64,000 nt of DNA. Source: Mesorhabditis belari. Its lineage: Eukaryota; Nematoda; Chromadorea; Rhabditida; Rhabditidae. The number at the start of each line of letters is the position of its first letter. Positions within the stretch are counted from its first letter, which is position 1. Positions 1 through 17,564 of this stretch are shown here, piece by piece. The stretch spans positions 434,001 to 498,000 of the forward strand of contig CAUEEP010000891.1 of the NCBI GenBank assembly GCA_958450365.1. Direction: 5' to 3'. The position numbers and the translations under genes are program-made. The notes below the pieces were generated by a model, which did no database searches, was not told the DNA's origin, and saw nothing but the letters and a program-made list of their open reading frames with translations.

Positions 1-819
1 TCGGGTTAAATCCAACGATCGCTCATCTTCCAACACATCGACATCTAAAATCAAAAATGTATTAAATAGATTAGTTCCCATAAAAATACAAAATGCACCA
101 ACCAAAAGAATCTTTTATTACGTGAGTGCCATCGTTTGATCGAATGATTTCGAAGGTAATCGTCTAAATCAAAAATATAATTGGTGAAATTTCATAAATC
201 CTTCCAGTAACATGTTCTAACTCAACAAAGAGTGGCACTGTTATCCTTTAAAACACTCTAAATCCCCAAGAAAATGCTATATTTCAAAGCAGTCCTATAG
301 TTTTATCACCAAAATGTGGCAATAACTTTACTGATCATCCTGAGAAGTTGATAAAATACGTGTCAATCTCCTTTAACACTAGCAAAATACGTAGTTAACT
401 AACGTTTTAAATTTATCAGTACCAAAAGGTGTGACACAAGAAATAAAGCTGTTGGTAAGCTAAACAACAAATTGACAAACTGTATAACTAACGCTTTTTT
501 TGAAAAAAACTCAAAATCTTCTCACCTCACCGTCCATCTTGATCTTCTCGCAACGAATGAATTGAATTCATTTTTGCGGAGAACACGGTAAATGCAAAAT
601 TTTTCAAGATGCAAAGTTTAAATCCCCAAAAATTTTAAAGTATTGCTTTTTAGCAAACGACTGAAACTACCGTACTCTATCAAAACGTTTTTTTGTGTTT
701 CGCTCGTCTCGTTTCATTTCGTTTCATATTTTCACTTGTGTTGGAAGTTTTTAAAATTTGATTACTTGCTTTTTTTGTTGCTTTTTTGCTTTTCACTCAA
801 AGATTTCCATTTTTCAGTG
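1..819. other. 5' flank without a recognised gene
   Basis: AT-rich sequence with no open frame or RNA gene that I can support. The last bases before 820 form a pyrimidine-rich stretch ending in TTTTCAG, two bases before the start codon of the protease gene, which looks like a trans-splice acceptor. Confidence 0.6.
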
Positions 820-2877
820 ATGTATCCACTTTTGAAGACGCCCAAAGAAGCGCTTTTGAAGCCAGATGAAGAGAAGCAAGCTGGTGTCAAGTATTCTCCC
901 GAGTGAGTTTTGTTGACGTTTATGAGTTAACTTGCCTGCTGTGGCTCTTAATATGAGCTAGAAACTAGTTAGTCGACAGGGTGTGTTACAAAAAGCCCAC
1001 CTGTTTTGCCTGTTTTTATGAATTTTTGACCCGCTTGGCTTTAAATTTGAGTAAAAACTCCAGATTTCACGCGGGATCCCTCAATCTCCACTCATCAGTT
1101 ATCATAGTTACATTATATAAAGGTACGAAAAATGAAAAAGCTTTACAATAAAAATTTCTGTTATAAATCATTTTAGTTTTAGTCGCTCACCCTATCAACG
1201 CTGTGAGAATGGTGGCAACGAGCAACAACAGCCACGAAAGAAAGGTCTGGGTCACTGGTGCATCCTGTTACTTCTCGCGGTTCTCTGCTTCATGGTCTTG
1301 GTAAGTTGGGTTGTGATTCTTTCAAGGAAAAAAACCATCACTCTTTAGGTTAGATATTCTCTCAACAAGCATTCAGAATCTGTGGAAAAGATTAGACGCT
1401 TCGAGGCCGCTTTCAACAAATACGTCGCTGAGTAAGTGTTTATCGTTTGCTATTTTACTCGACTTGTTCAGTTACAAAAAGGAGTACATGAATACAGCTG
1501 AACGGAATTATCGCTACAACGTTTTCACTGAAAACATGGAACGCTGGGAGAAAGATGAGCGCGTGCTTGGCGGAGACATTGGTAAGTTGAAGAGGGGTGA
1601 TCAAGGCTATAGGGCTGTCTTAAGAACTAAATTGTTGCATACTCTTCTATCAATTTCTTTAGATCTTGATGTCACCGAATATGCTGATACTCCGTTGGCT
1701 GAAATGAAGAAGGTTTGTTCACTTAGCAAGTGAGAATTTTTTGTATTTAGAAACTTATGGCCTTGCGCTTCAATCCACTCCTGCACAATTACGATGCGAC
1801 CGGTGATGATATCAACAATGAGATAAACAACTTCTTCCGATTTGATACTCCTGATGAAAAGCTGAGAGCCAAGCGAGCGGCTCGTTATTCATCGACTAAT
1901 TGGGTTAAGAAAGGATTTGTAACGCCAGTAAAGAACCAAGGTAGCGTTTGGTTTTTTTTGTTTTTATGTAATTGTTGGATTTTAGGAAGCTGTGGAAGTT
2001 GCTGGGCGTTTGCCGCTGTGGCCGCTGTTGAATCAGCTTATGCAATTAAAAGTGGTGAATTGGTTTGTTTACAGCTTTCAACAAGAAGAAACCTTGTTCT
2101 AGTTGAATCTCTCGGAGCAAAATCTCGTTGATTGCGATAATAAGGAGTCTGTTGGATGCGATGGCGGATATCCAGATATGGCTATCAAGTAAAACTTACG
2201 AGAAGCTTTCATCAATAATTTTTAGGTACATTGCCAAGCACGGTATTCAAAGCGAAGTTGAAAGCCCCTATTTTGGCAAAGAGTCAAAGAACGCTACGTG
2301 CAAACGCGGCTCTATATTTGATGTACGTTTGAAATGTTAATCGTCGAGATGTTTCAACTTTAGATTCGACGTTTCGTGAAAGGACCAAAGAAATTGCCAA
2401 AGTATGAGGAAGCAATGGCCGCATGGGTGTTAAAGAAGGGACCAATTGTCATTAGTAAGAGAATGTTTTGCATTTGCTTTTGATTTACAATTTTTAGCAA
2501 TGGCTGTTCCCAGTGCTTTCTATTCGTATCGTGACGGTGTCTTTAATCCACCTTTTGATTGCAAGAGCCAGAGCGATGGATGGCATGCAGTGACGGTGGT
2601 TGGATATGGTTGGTTGAAAGAATAAGAAAGTTTAACTTTAATTTTAGGAGCCGACAACAACAAGCCATATTGGTTGATTAAGAACTCGTGGGGAAAACGC
2701 TGGGGAATCGACGGCTACTTCAAGCTTGCTCGAGGTGAAGTTTTGCTTTTGCAATAAACCTAAAACTAGAATTTTCAGTTATTCTAGGCGTTTTCACTTA
2801 ATGTTATTTCACTGAATGGTTTAGGTATCAACGCTTGCGGCGTCGCTGACGATCCGACGGGTGTCATCGTCAAATAA
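820..2877 (+). CDS. Cathepsin L-like cysteine protease (papain family C1A), membrane-anchored form
   Basis: Multi-exon gene, protein about 400 residues. Start ATG at 820 follows a TTTTCAG acceptor; first exons 820-902, 1177-1300, 1349-1431, 1472-1581, each bounded by GT/AG. A short polar N-terminus is followed by a hydrophobic run ([16 protein letters not shown]) about 60 residues in, so the protein is probably a type II membrane precursor rather than having a cleaved signal peptide. Next comes an I29-type propeptide ([22 protein letters not shown]-like). The mature domain shows the oxyanion Gln and catalytic Cys ([11 protein letters not shown], near 1990), [10 protein letters not shown], catalytic His ([12 protein letters not shown], near 2580) and Asn ([11 protein letters not shown], near 2690). 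The last exon ends [12 protein letters not shown]...VK. All catalytic residues are present, so it should be an active endopeptidase of lysosome or secretory pathway. It is tail-to-tail with beta-tubulin. Confidence 0.93.
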
Positions 2878-2997
2878 ATTGTTCGGTTACCATTCGCACT
2901 CGATGTTTTCAGTACTTTCATATTGTATAGCTCTTAAAAATTCAATGTAACCAATATTTTGAACTCACAGTTCGTTGTTAAACTTACGTCATAATTG

Positions 2998-3017
2998 AAT
3001 AAATTTATTTCTTTATT
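2998..3017. terminator. Facing poly(A) signals of the protease and beta-tubulin genes
   Basis: AATAAA at 2998-3003 serves the plus-strand protease gene. TTTATT at 3004-3009 and again at about 3012-3017 reads AATAAA on the minus strand for the tubulin gene. The two convergent transcripts therefore end in the same ~20 bp. Confidence 0.7.
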
Positions 3018-3078
3018 TAAACAAACTTTAAGACCAAAAATCAGGCAATGGGAAGCAGGCAGTTGAAATTCAAAGCTA

Positions 3079-9651
<6,573 letters not shown>

Positions 9652-10497
9652 TTCTTCTCACGCTAAGCAAGGAAAAAAATGGATTTAAGAAGATTTTATT
9701 GCAATCTATTCAAATAACATTTAACAAAATGACTTTTTGAAAGAAAAAATGGCTAGAACAAACTTGAATTTTCCAAAGAAATGACTTTAGTATTGCTTTA
9801 GCAAATGAGGTTTCAAAGTTTTGTTTCAAAGCTTCAAAGTATTTCACTTGAAAAGCAAAGAAGCTTAAAAGTTAGCTAGAATAGAAAAGTTTCAAGTTCA
9901 AATTCACAAATTTACAAATTTCAAGTTTAAATTCATGACAAAAGCCTATGAAATTTGATTTTGAATAGCTCAAAAACGACAAAAACAAATCCGAGCTGGA
10001 TTTTTGCAAATTTCAAATCAAAATAAAGCTCAAATAGTTCAACATTTTCCTTTAAGAAGATCTTAGTTTAAAAATAAAACAATAGAAACGTTTCCAGGAA
10101 GTTTTTCAGGCCAATGTGAGGGCGGAGAGAGCTCTGGATGAGCCCAACATGCATGCATTTTCAATAAACGCAATTCTTTTTGGTCATCTTGTCTTTTCCT
10201 TTCTTTTTCTCAAAAAGATCATATTCAATGCTCATAAATGGAGTCATTTTGTGCACAGACTTTGCCCATTTTCATGCATTTTTGATGCAAACGGAATGAT
10301 TTGAGCCTATCCCTTTTGGGTCTAACAAAAGGAAAGGATAATGACCTGTTCACACGCAAAGAGATCCTGATTTGAAGGAGGAAATTTGAAAATCTGTCTG
10401 GAAAAGATTTTGGAGTAAAGTAATATTCTTCTAATATTCTAATATCCAATATTCTTCTAAAATTCTTATTTTACTGATTGATCAATAAAAAAAATCT
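9652..10497. other. Upstream region of beta-tubulin; no gene seen
   Basis: AT-rich sequence between the tubulin start and the first tRNA-Leu fragment. It should contain the tubulin promoter, but no element stands out by eye. Confidence 0.5.
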
Positions 10498-10523
10498 TGC
10501 TGCGAGTGGGGTTCGAACCCCAC
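10498..10523 (-). pseudogene. 3' fragment of a tRNA-Leu gene
   Basis: The acceptor and T-arm (GGGGTTCGAACCCC) match the 3' end of the intact tRNA-Leu 140 bp away, then the similarity stops. Only the 3' quarter is present. Confidence 0.7.
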
Positions 10524-10637
10524 ACAATGAGGATTTTATTGTTATCTTTTTACAGTATTTATACTTTAAGAGCGTAAAGTTCGATATGTTTGGCTACTTA
10601 TAATGGCAAATATCATTTGAAAAGAACAAAACGATTT

Positions 10638-10721
10638 TGCTGCGAGTGGGGTTCGAACCCACGCGGACTTGCGTCCATTGGAACTTAAGTCCAACGCCTT
10701 AGACCACTCGGCCATCACAGC
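10638..10721 (-). tRNA. tRNA-Leu (UAA), copy 1
   Basis: 84 nt on the minus strand. Acceptor GCTGTGA/TCGCAGC plus A, D-arm GGCCGAGTGGTCTAAGGC, anticodon stem TTGGA/TCCAA with loop CTTAAGT (TAA), long class II variable arm GGAC..GTCC, T-arm GGGTTCGAACCC. Differs from the other two copies by one base in the variable loop (CAAG versus CGAG). Confidence 0.96.
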
Positions 10722-10750
10722 ATGGAGTTGCTTCGTTTTAAAGGCGGTAA

Positions 10751-11770
10751 TATAACTCACTTTCGGGACGCTTTTTAAAAAGTTGTTTCCTGGGGTACTA
10801 AATGGCGAAAAGTGGCCTAGTAAAACTAGCTAAAACCCTTGTAAAAAAAGTTACTAGGGTTGTAAAACGAAACTCCGCCCTGACTTTAAAATTTGCATTT
10901 ATTTTCATGCCAATTTGGTGCCTATCAAAACTAATTACGATGGGACATTAAAAAGCTCCAAAATACTTGCATCGTAATCATTTCCACCATAGTTCTTGAA
11001 TGTTTATGTTAGGCTTTGCTATATATGACGTGCTTGTGTTTTAAAATTACTAGACTATTACTAGATTCGTGCGCTTTTTGTACGATATGCCAAAAACGAG
11101 TTTACTCAGGCACGATGTTGAAAACAGTCAAGATTGTGCAATAGATAACAAATGAAACTCAAAAATGTAATGCAACTGAATCAATTTGCCGGAAATATGG
11201 ATAATTCTGATCGAAAAAAAGGAATCAGACCTAATTTTAATAAATTTTTAGAGTTCAAATGCAAATTGATTCTTGTGATATCAGTGATATTCAATCGCGA
11301 AAAACGCGCTAGTAAAACTAGTTACAATCCTTGTAATCGAACTTACAAGGATTGTAAAACAATAGTAAAATGAACGGAAAGCCTCTTCCAAGGGTTGTAA
11401 AAAAAAATCGAGGCGATGATTTCAAATCACCCGGGGAGTAGTTTTCAAAGTTCAGGCGCTCTAATAAAAAGGCCAAACTTTTGGAGACTCGAAATATATC
11501 CATTCGAGCTCGCGGTTTTTTCTAGACATTATAAAGACCATAAGTAGCTAATGAAAACAAGAAAAACATCCCAGAAAGCAAAAAAACAAGCAAACATTGT
11601 AATAGCTGCGAATACTTTTTTTTTTATTTTTACTTTTTAATACTTTTAAAAAGTTACAAGGCTTATAAAAGCGATTACGCACAAGATTTTTCACGTAAAA
11701 CGGGATTGTAAGATTTGGAGTTATAACAGGGGTTGTAATAGGGGTTTTAAACACAATATTTGCACTCAAA
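10751..11770. repeat. Diverged repeat downstream of tRNA-Leu copy 1, no gene
   Basis: 10880-11130 matches the sequence at about 12640-12810 and 27260-27430 (ATTTGCATTTATTTTCATGCC and following). Several pieces of a palindromic motif built on ACAAGGATTGTA occur, including a hairpin at 11325-11358 with 14-bp arms. The tRNA and its flank have been copied together, and this copy has since decayed. 11771-12084 shows no feature. Confidence 0.55.
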
Positions 11771-12148
11771 CGAGCTTTGTTTTAACCAGACTTGGGCATT
11801 GGGTTGGGGTGGATTGGGTTGAGCGTGACCAAGCCAACAAGAAAATTCTCAACAAGAAAATTAATAACACGCTTTCTGGAGCTAATAAAACAATTTTTAT
11901 GAAAAGCGGCTATTCAATTAAGTTACTGAATACTTTTATTTTCTCGCAAAATGGTTTTAAAGAAATTTATACCCTTTTAAAGTCACTTTGTTGACTTCTT
12001 TTTCATTTTGTTTTTCTCTAACGAACACTTTTTAAAGTTTTTTTGCCAAACGATGTCAAAGTTACCAGGTCATCTACACCAAAATCTAATCAAGAGAAAA
12101 AATGAGTAATACTATCAAATATCATTTGATAAAAAAGTAAAAAGATCC

Positions 12149-12232
12149 TGCTGCGAGTGGGGTTCGAACCCACGCGGACTCGCGTCCATTGGAACTTAAG
12201 TCCAACGCCTTAGACCACTCGGCCATCACAGC
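12149..12232 (-). tRNA. tRNA-Leu (UAA), copy 2
   Basis: 84 nt, same cloverleaf as copy 1: anticodon loop CTTAAGT, long variable arm, T-loop GGTTCGAACC. Appears identical to copy 3 at 26774-26857, as expected from the duplication. Confidence 0.96.
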
Positions 12233-14507
12233 ATGGCGTTAAGGCTTTTTAAAGGCGATCTTATAACTGGGCATAACAAAGCTTGCCATATTTGAATGCC
12301 ATGTTCGATAGAGAAAAAACGCTGTTCGATTTGGTTTTGACAGAAAATTTGTGATAACTTTTGTGAAATTGATGCAAATAAAGGAGAATTTGTTTTCCTA
12401 ATCCGTAAATACACAAAATGGAAATAATACTCGATTCTGGGATACAAAATCTAGAAAATGAAAATCTTGGAAATGAATTACATTCAAATCCCACACACTC
12501 ACACGATCTTTACTGCAAAAGTTAAAAAGTTTAGGTTTTGAAAAGAATAAAACAGCCTCCAATTTAATCTCACCAAAAGAAATATCGAGAAAACAGAACT
12601 TGAAAAAATAGGCAAAACAATTGTAAAGAAATCTTTATTACTTTAAAATTTGCATTTATTTTCATGCCAATTTTGCGTCTAAAACTAATTGCTATGCGAC
12701 AATATGACGTGTTTGTTTTTTAAGATTACTAGACTTGGCTAGAACTCGTTCGCTTTTTTATGATATGCCAGAATCGAGTTTATTCAGACACGATTGTGCA
12801 ATAGATAACAAAAGGGAGTTCAAAATTTATGGAAATGGTTGTCCAGAACTTTCTCAAACTCACTAGGAAGCTTTTGACTTTTGTTGTTTGTTGTCGATGT
12901 CGCCGCTCTTAATCACAATTGGTGCCGCTTTAGAAACGATTCCATCTAACCGAATCTTCTTTTGAAGAAAATTTCTGCATCAGCCAGTCGATTAGCCGCT
13001 TCGTTCCATTTGCTTTCTTTCGCTCCTTTTCAAGAATCCATATTGCCAAATAATAAACAATAATAGTAAACATAATAAACACGATTAGGATAACTACAAA
13101 TCGTTCTAAAATAGCATTTATGTCGAAACCGCAACATCGAGCCGTCGTTCGTTCGATGTTTTGACTTGTTAACCTGTTTGTTATCTAACTTTGTTGTTTT
13201 GAATATCAATTTATAAATTTGAAAAAAATTGTTTTGTTTGTGAGCGTTTTTTTGGAAAAATACTATATATTTTGTCGATTTTTAATCCTTTTCCATTCTC
13301 TCTAATAGTACGGCAGTCTAGGAGGGAGTTGAAAAGAATAGTACGGCGCCGTACTATTAGAGAGAGTACGGTATTTCTGAAAGCTAGCGTAGTGAAACCG
13401 TTAATTTACACCCGATTAGCCCAATTTTGGTATCATTGACTGAGCCTTGTGATTCCTTAAGAGGAACACACTCTAATCAAGTATCTACAAGTACAGTCAA
13501 CTCTCGCTTTAACGACTTGGTTGCAAAAGTTGGTTTAAGATTATAAGATCAATACTTTATTCATGTAAGCATGAAAAAGTGACAATGGAACATGTTTAAA
13601 TCACAAAATGATACATAATAAACTTCTTGAAACAAGAGAGGAATTGTGGAGACTGAAGAGTGAATTAATTCTATTCAAATTCAAATTCAAACTAGCATCT
13701 AGCAAAATTTAAAAACAAATCTAAATTTAAATTCGATGTTGTTAAATGAATGAATGAAAAAAACTGAATTGAAGCACTATCTTTAACACTTGATCCAACC
13801 AAATCAAGCGAGATTCAGACAAGTACGATCTCGATGGCCCTTGACCCAGCACTGTATCGACTTCTGATTACTTTCTAAAAGGATGGCTACTCAGTTTGCT
13901 TGAAGAATCTCAAGTCTAACAGTTAATACTTGCTGTATCCGTTCAACTTAAACTCTAACACTTTTTTAAAGAGTAAATTTGTAAAAGTAATGATAAATCT
14001 GAATTCAAGCACTATCTTCAAAACAATTTACGTGAACTCTAAGAAACAATAATGTTATAAGAAAATTATAAGTTAAACAGCCAAAGTTAAGGTAAACAAG
14101 CATTAATTTTCTACAAATTTTGTTCAAAACCTTAAACTGTAAAGTGATGCTTGTTCTCCACGTTGTTCTGAAACTATAGCCTACTAGAGCTGTTCATTTG
14201 TCGGTCTGATTGTCAATTCGGTGTACAACGGAAAAACGAGATTTGACCACTTCAGCGGCTACTTTTGCAGGGGTTTTTTAGAAAATGGAGCTTCGAAAAT
14301 TCCACCTTCGTGTAACAAGAAATGCTGCAAAAGTTGGCGTTGAAGTGATCAAATCACGTTTCTCCGTTGCACACCTATTAAAATCAGACCGAAAAATGAA
14401 AAGCTCTATAACGCACGATCAAGTTTTGAGTAAATTTCAAATTAAATCCGATTGATTTTGATTGATATAAATTGATATGAATTAGAAATCAGAAAAAAAC
14501 ACAAGCC

Positions 14508-15776
14508 TTACTTCAATCGTTTCACAAAGAAATACACGAATTTCGCTTCCCTCTCCAAGCCCATGCAAAATCTCAAATCATCCACGAAATCACTCTTCCG
14601 AAAGCACTGAACTGAAATCAGGTTCCAAATTTTCTTATGCGTTCTTTCTCTCATTTCCAGCTCCATTTTTTTGCAAATCTCCATATCTTCCTCATGTTTC
14701 AATAAAGGATCGGAAGTAAACGATCTAATTGCGACATCAATTTGCGGAAAAAATGGAACAGAAATGAGAATCGAGCAATTTTCGTTTTCACTGGGCAATC
14801 CATTTCTAACGATCCACATCGGGAAACACTCTGGAAGTCCGCCATTCGACACACTTTCAACTATCTCAACTCGAGTCTTCAATAAAGCGTTCAACAAATT
14901 TTCCCATAAACCATGAATTGAAATTTTTCTACAAAATCTCAGTCCAATTTCAATAAAATTCGTGAAATTGTCAGCGGTTTGCAGCTCTTTCCACTCATCC
15001 AACTCAACCGGTTGGAAATTTGCCGATCCCGTGACTTTGAAACGAAATTCTTTACAGAATATGTTCAAATATCTCGCCCTAACCCCCTCGATATGAAAAT
15101 TTTGCACAAAATTCAGTTTTCTCAGCAAAACTCTGAGCAATTCGTCGAGATTTCCGTAATCTTCCATCGGATAGGGGCGATAGGATTGGAGGGACAAATA
15201 TTGGAAAGTTGTCACTTTTTGTAGAAGTGAGATAGAGAAAGAGTCTTGTTGTAAGATGTCGAATGTATGAGAAGATCCATTTTTCCTCACAGTAGCGGTG
15301 TACGATTTCAAAGTCGATGGTCGTTTCTGCCATTGGTACTCCCCAAAAGAGATAATTACTTCATCAACCCGTTTTCCGAATAAACCGTTAAATAAAATTT
15401 TGTAGCGAAGAAAATGATTGGTTTTTAAGAGTTCAAAATTCTCTTTTGGACCCGATTTCTCCAATATTAATCCTTTCAACACATTGGGAATCGTTGAAAA
15501 GGAAATCGCTACCAAATTTGGCATTACTGAATAGCTTTTACAAATAATAGATTTAGATATTCAAGAAATGTTAGCCAATTTTACCTTACGCGGGCAAGTG
15601 AAAAGTAGCGGGAAACCAATTTTCGTTCTGGGACCGAGAAATCTCTCGTTGAAGCGACGCAGACGACGCGAATGTGTCCACATTGTGTCTCGTAGGATAT
15701 CTGGCACATAATCCTTTAAGATAGGGTGACCTAGAATTCTCATTTTGGTTGAATAACCCAACTTTGAGATTAGCAT
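14508..15776 (-). CDS. Uncharacterised nematode protein, FLE family copy A
   Basis: I do not recognise the family. Main exon 14508-15526 is open for 338 codons from MPNLVAISFSTIPNVL. It is preceded by a good acceptor (TATTCAG), and an upstream open exon (15590-15776, from MLISKLGY) ends in a GTAAGG donor in matching phase, so the likely product is about 400 residues. Upstream exon motif: DTMWTHSRRLRRFNERFLG. The main exon alternates short amphipathic helices and strands, with conserved LLRKLNFVQN, FTNFIEIGLRFCRKIS and GLPSENENCSILISVPFF. No signal peptide, membrane segment or catalytic motif is apparent. Length, a single large exon and local copy-number expansion resemble nematode F-box/FTH-type families, but this is inference only. 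Copies: 29273-30289, 61347-62366, and pseudogenes at 32117-33228 and 35788-35910. Confidence 0.7.
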
Positions 15777-15927
15777 TAACCCCGAGACCTTTCAAAAAGT
15801 GTCTTGAGAAAAGTTTGAAACCCAGTCTATAAAGGGAATGCACAAAAATGTGGGAATAGAAAGTGAAAGCTTTGTGTTGTGAAAGCGTGCGACACTTGGG
15901 ATTTTCAAGCTGTCTTCAATCCAAGTA

Positions 15928-16447
15928 TTGGGTTGGGGAGAATGAGTCGGCGCCGAAAATCAAAAAAATGTCTAAAACTTCTATTCGACTTCGTCAAATA
16001 ATATGCGTTTGATATGAGTAGAATGGTTAACTAATTCTCTACAAAATGACATTTAAAAGAAAATTCAAACAGCGCCTCCGCTCAAGAAAAAGCCATTCTT
16101 TCACAAAAACTACAAACTGTGATCTAGAAAAAACCATTGGTGGGATCTTCCTGCAAATTTGGCAACTTAAGTAATTCAATGTGCTCTATCTTTTTTATAT
16201 AAACACCAAACAAGGTTTATGTGAAAGAAACTGTTCAAATGATGAGTCGGACTCTTTGCCATTTTAACCAGCTGCGTTTGGAAGTTCATAAACTCCACGA
16301 AAGAAAAGCTTTGTGGAATCTCTCAAAAGTGATTTTGTAGAGAAATAGTGGATCCTTTTGATGAAACCAAACGTATGTTTAAAGAAGGCTTTATGTGTGC
16401 AAAAAGTCCCTTTAAAGTTGGGCGCCGACTCATTCTCCCCAACCCAA
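15928..16447. mobile_element. 520-bp MITE with TA duplication; empty site exists in copy B
   Basis: Left end TTGGGTTGGGGAGAATGAGT and right end, its exact inverse, continue into CGGCGCC. TA flanks both sides (15926-15927, 16448-16449). Copy B of the duplication reads CCAAG-TA-CTAACCGA at 30694-30708, exactly the sequence expected without the insert. No coding capacity. Confidence 0.88.
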
Positions 16448-16479
16448 TACTAACCGAGCCCAACGTTTGCTGATTAGGT

Positions 16480-17115
16480 TGTCCCATGATTTGTTTTAAA
16501 CTGTAATTCTTTCAATTAAATTCAAACTTTCTCTTTTCATTTCCATCTCTTATATAGAGTTCATCTCCATCAGCTAGCGATCCACGAGAAGCGAAATTGA
16601 TGGTGGAATTGCGAGCGACGAGTTTCCAGCTACATACAAAACCGACTCCAAGGTTCTCACCGCAAAGCTAAAATTGGCTGGTTTGAGATTCTTTTTATCG
16701 GAAATATTACCCTTTTTTCAATCAACTAATCATTAACCTATTGTCATTTTACCTTTGGGTAATCGAACTCCAGTGAGTAGAGAATTGGACCTGGCTCTGA
16801 GGATCTCCAATTCTTCGTCACAGCCACTTCACACTTGAGAGTTCAAGGAAACGATACCGAGTTCAAGAAATGGCTGATCAAAGTGGACAATGGAAAAGTG
16901 GAAGCCGATCAATAAGGAGATATCGCGATTCCCATTCCTGTGATGGTGATTTGGGCGAGGAGATCTTTCGCCAAGCTTTTGCCGATGATGGTCATTTGGA
17001 TCTTTCTTAGGTCGCTATCCTCACACCGCAAAACGTCGATGATTTGAAGATTAACGATTACATTTTGGACCGGAATCCCGGCAAAAAGGAAACAAAAAGG
17101 AGCTGTTTCACTGTA
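16480..17115 (+). pseudogene. Decayed coding unit, copy 1 (copies at 35450-35960 and 36000-36470)
   Basis: Contains protein-like stretches: GGIASDEFPATYKTDSKVLT near 16600, and EFKKWLIKVDNGKVEAD near 16880. The second frame meets TAG/TAA-type stops here that are absent from the copy at 36000-36240, so this copy is broken. About 90 bp around 16740-16830 (TCAACTAATCATTAACC..) are directly repeated at 17170-17265. I do not recognise the product. Confidence 0.5.
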
Positions 17116-17564
17116 TAGATTTTGTTTGTAACTTTGTAACTATATTTTCCTTTTATAAATCAACTAATCATTAACCCATTGTCATCTTACTTTTGGGTAA
17201 TCGAACTCCAGTGAGTAGAGAATTGGACGTGGCTCTGAGGGTCTCCAATTCTGCATATCAGCCACTTTTTCCCACGGACACTTGCAAACTGAAAACGGAT
17301 TTACTTTGGGAAACCATCGTAACCCATCGTACTCTACCAGCCACTACTGTAATCTTGTCTTTTTTCTGTCCAATCTATCTACTTCTATTTTGTTTTTGTA
17401 CTTTTTGTACTACTTTTATTTTGAAGGATATCGAAAGATACAAAAAGTGAATCGATTCGATAACAATAAGAAACAAGATTAGGGTTGTTTTCAAGGGTTG
17501 GCACCTTTTCGAAACCGTATTATTTGAGAGGAACACATTAATCGATTGCGGTAGAAACACTCAC

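Larger units (their letters stand above)
12085..15927. repeat. Segmental duplication, copy A (partner 26702-30700)
   Basis: Starts at TCTAATCAAGAG and runs through tRNA-Leu copy 2, a gene-free 2.3-kb spacer, and FLE gene A to CAATCCAAGTA. Copy B repeats it in the same order and orientation with scattered substitutions. The spacer holds a small palindromic element near 13290-13375 (centre GTACGGCGCCGTAC, outer motif CTCTCTAATAG) and a half-element matching the AGAGTGTGTTCCTCTTG family near 13450. Confidence 0.85.

Noticed and set aside
643..906. 87-codon frame upstream of the protease
   Set aside because: It runs through the upstream AT-rich region; the splice acceptor before 820 and the homology place the true start at 820.
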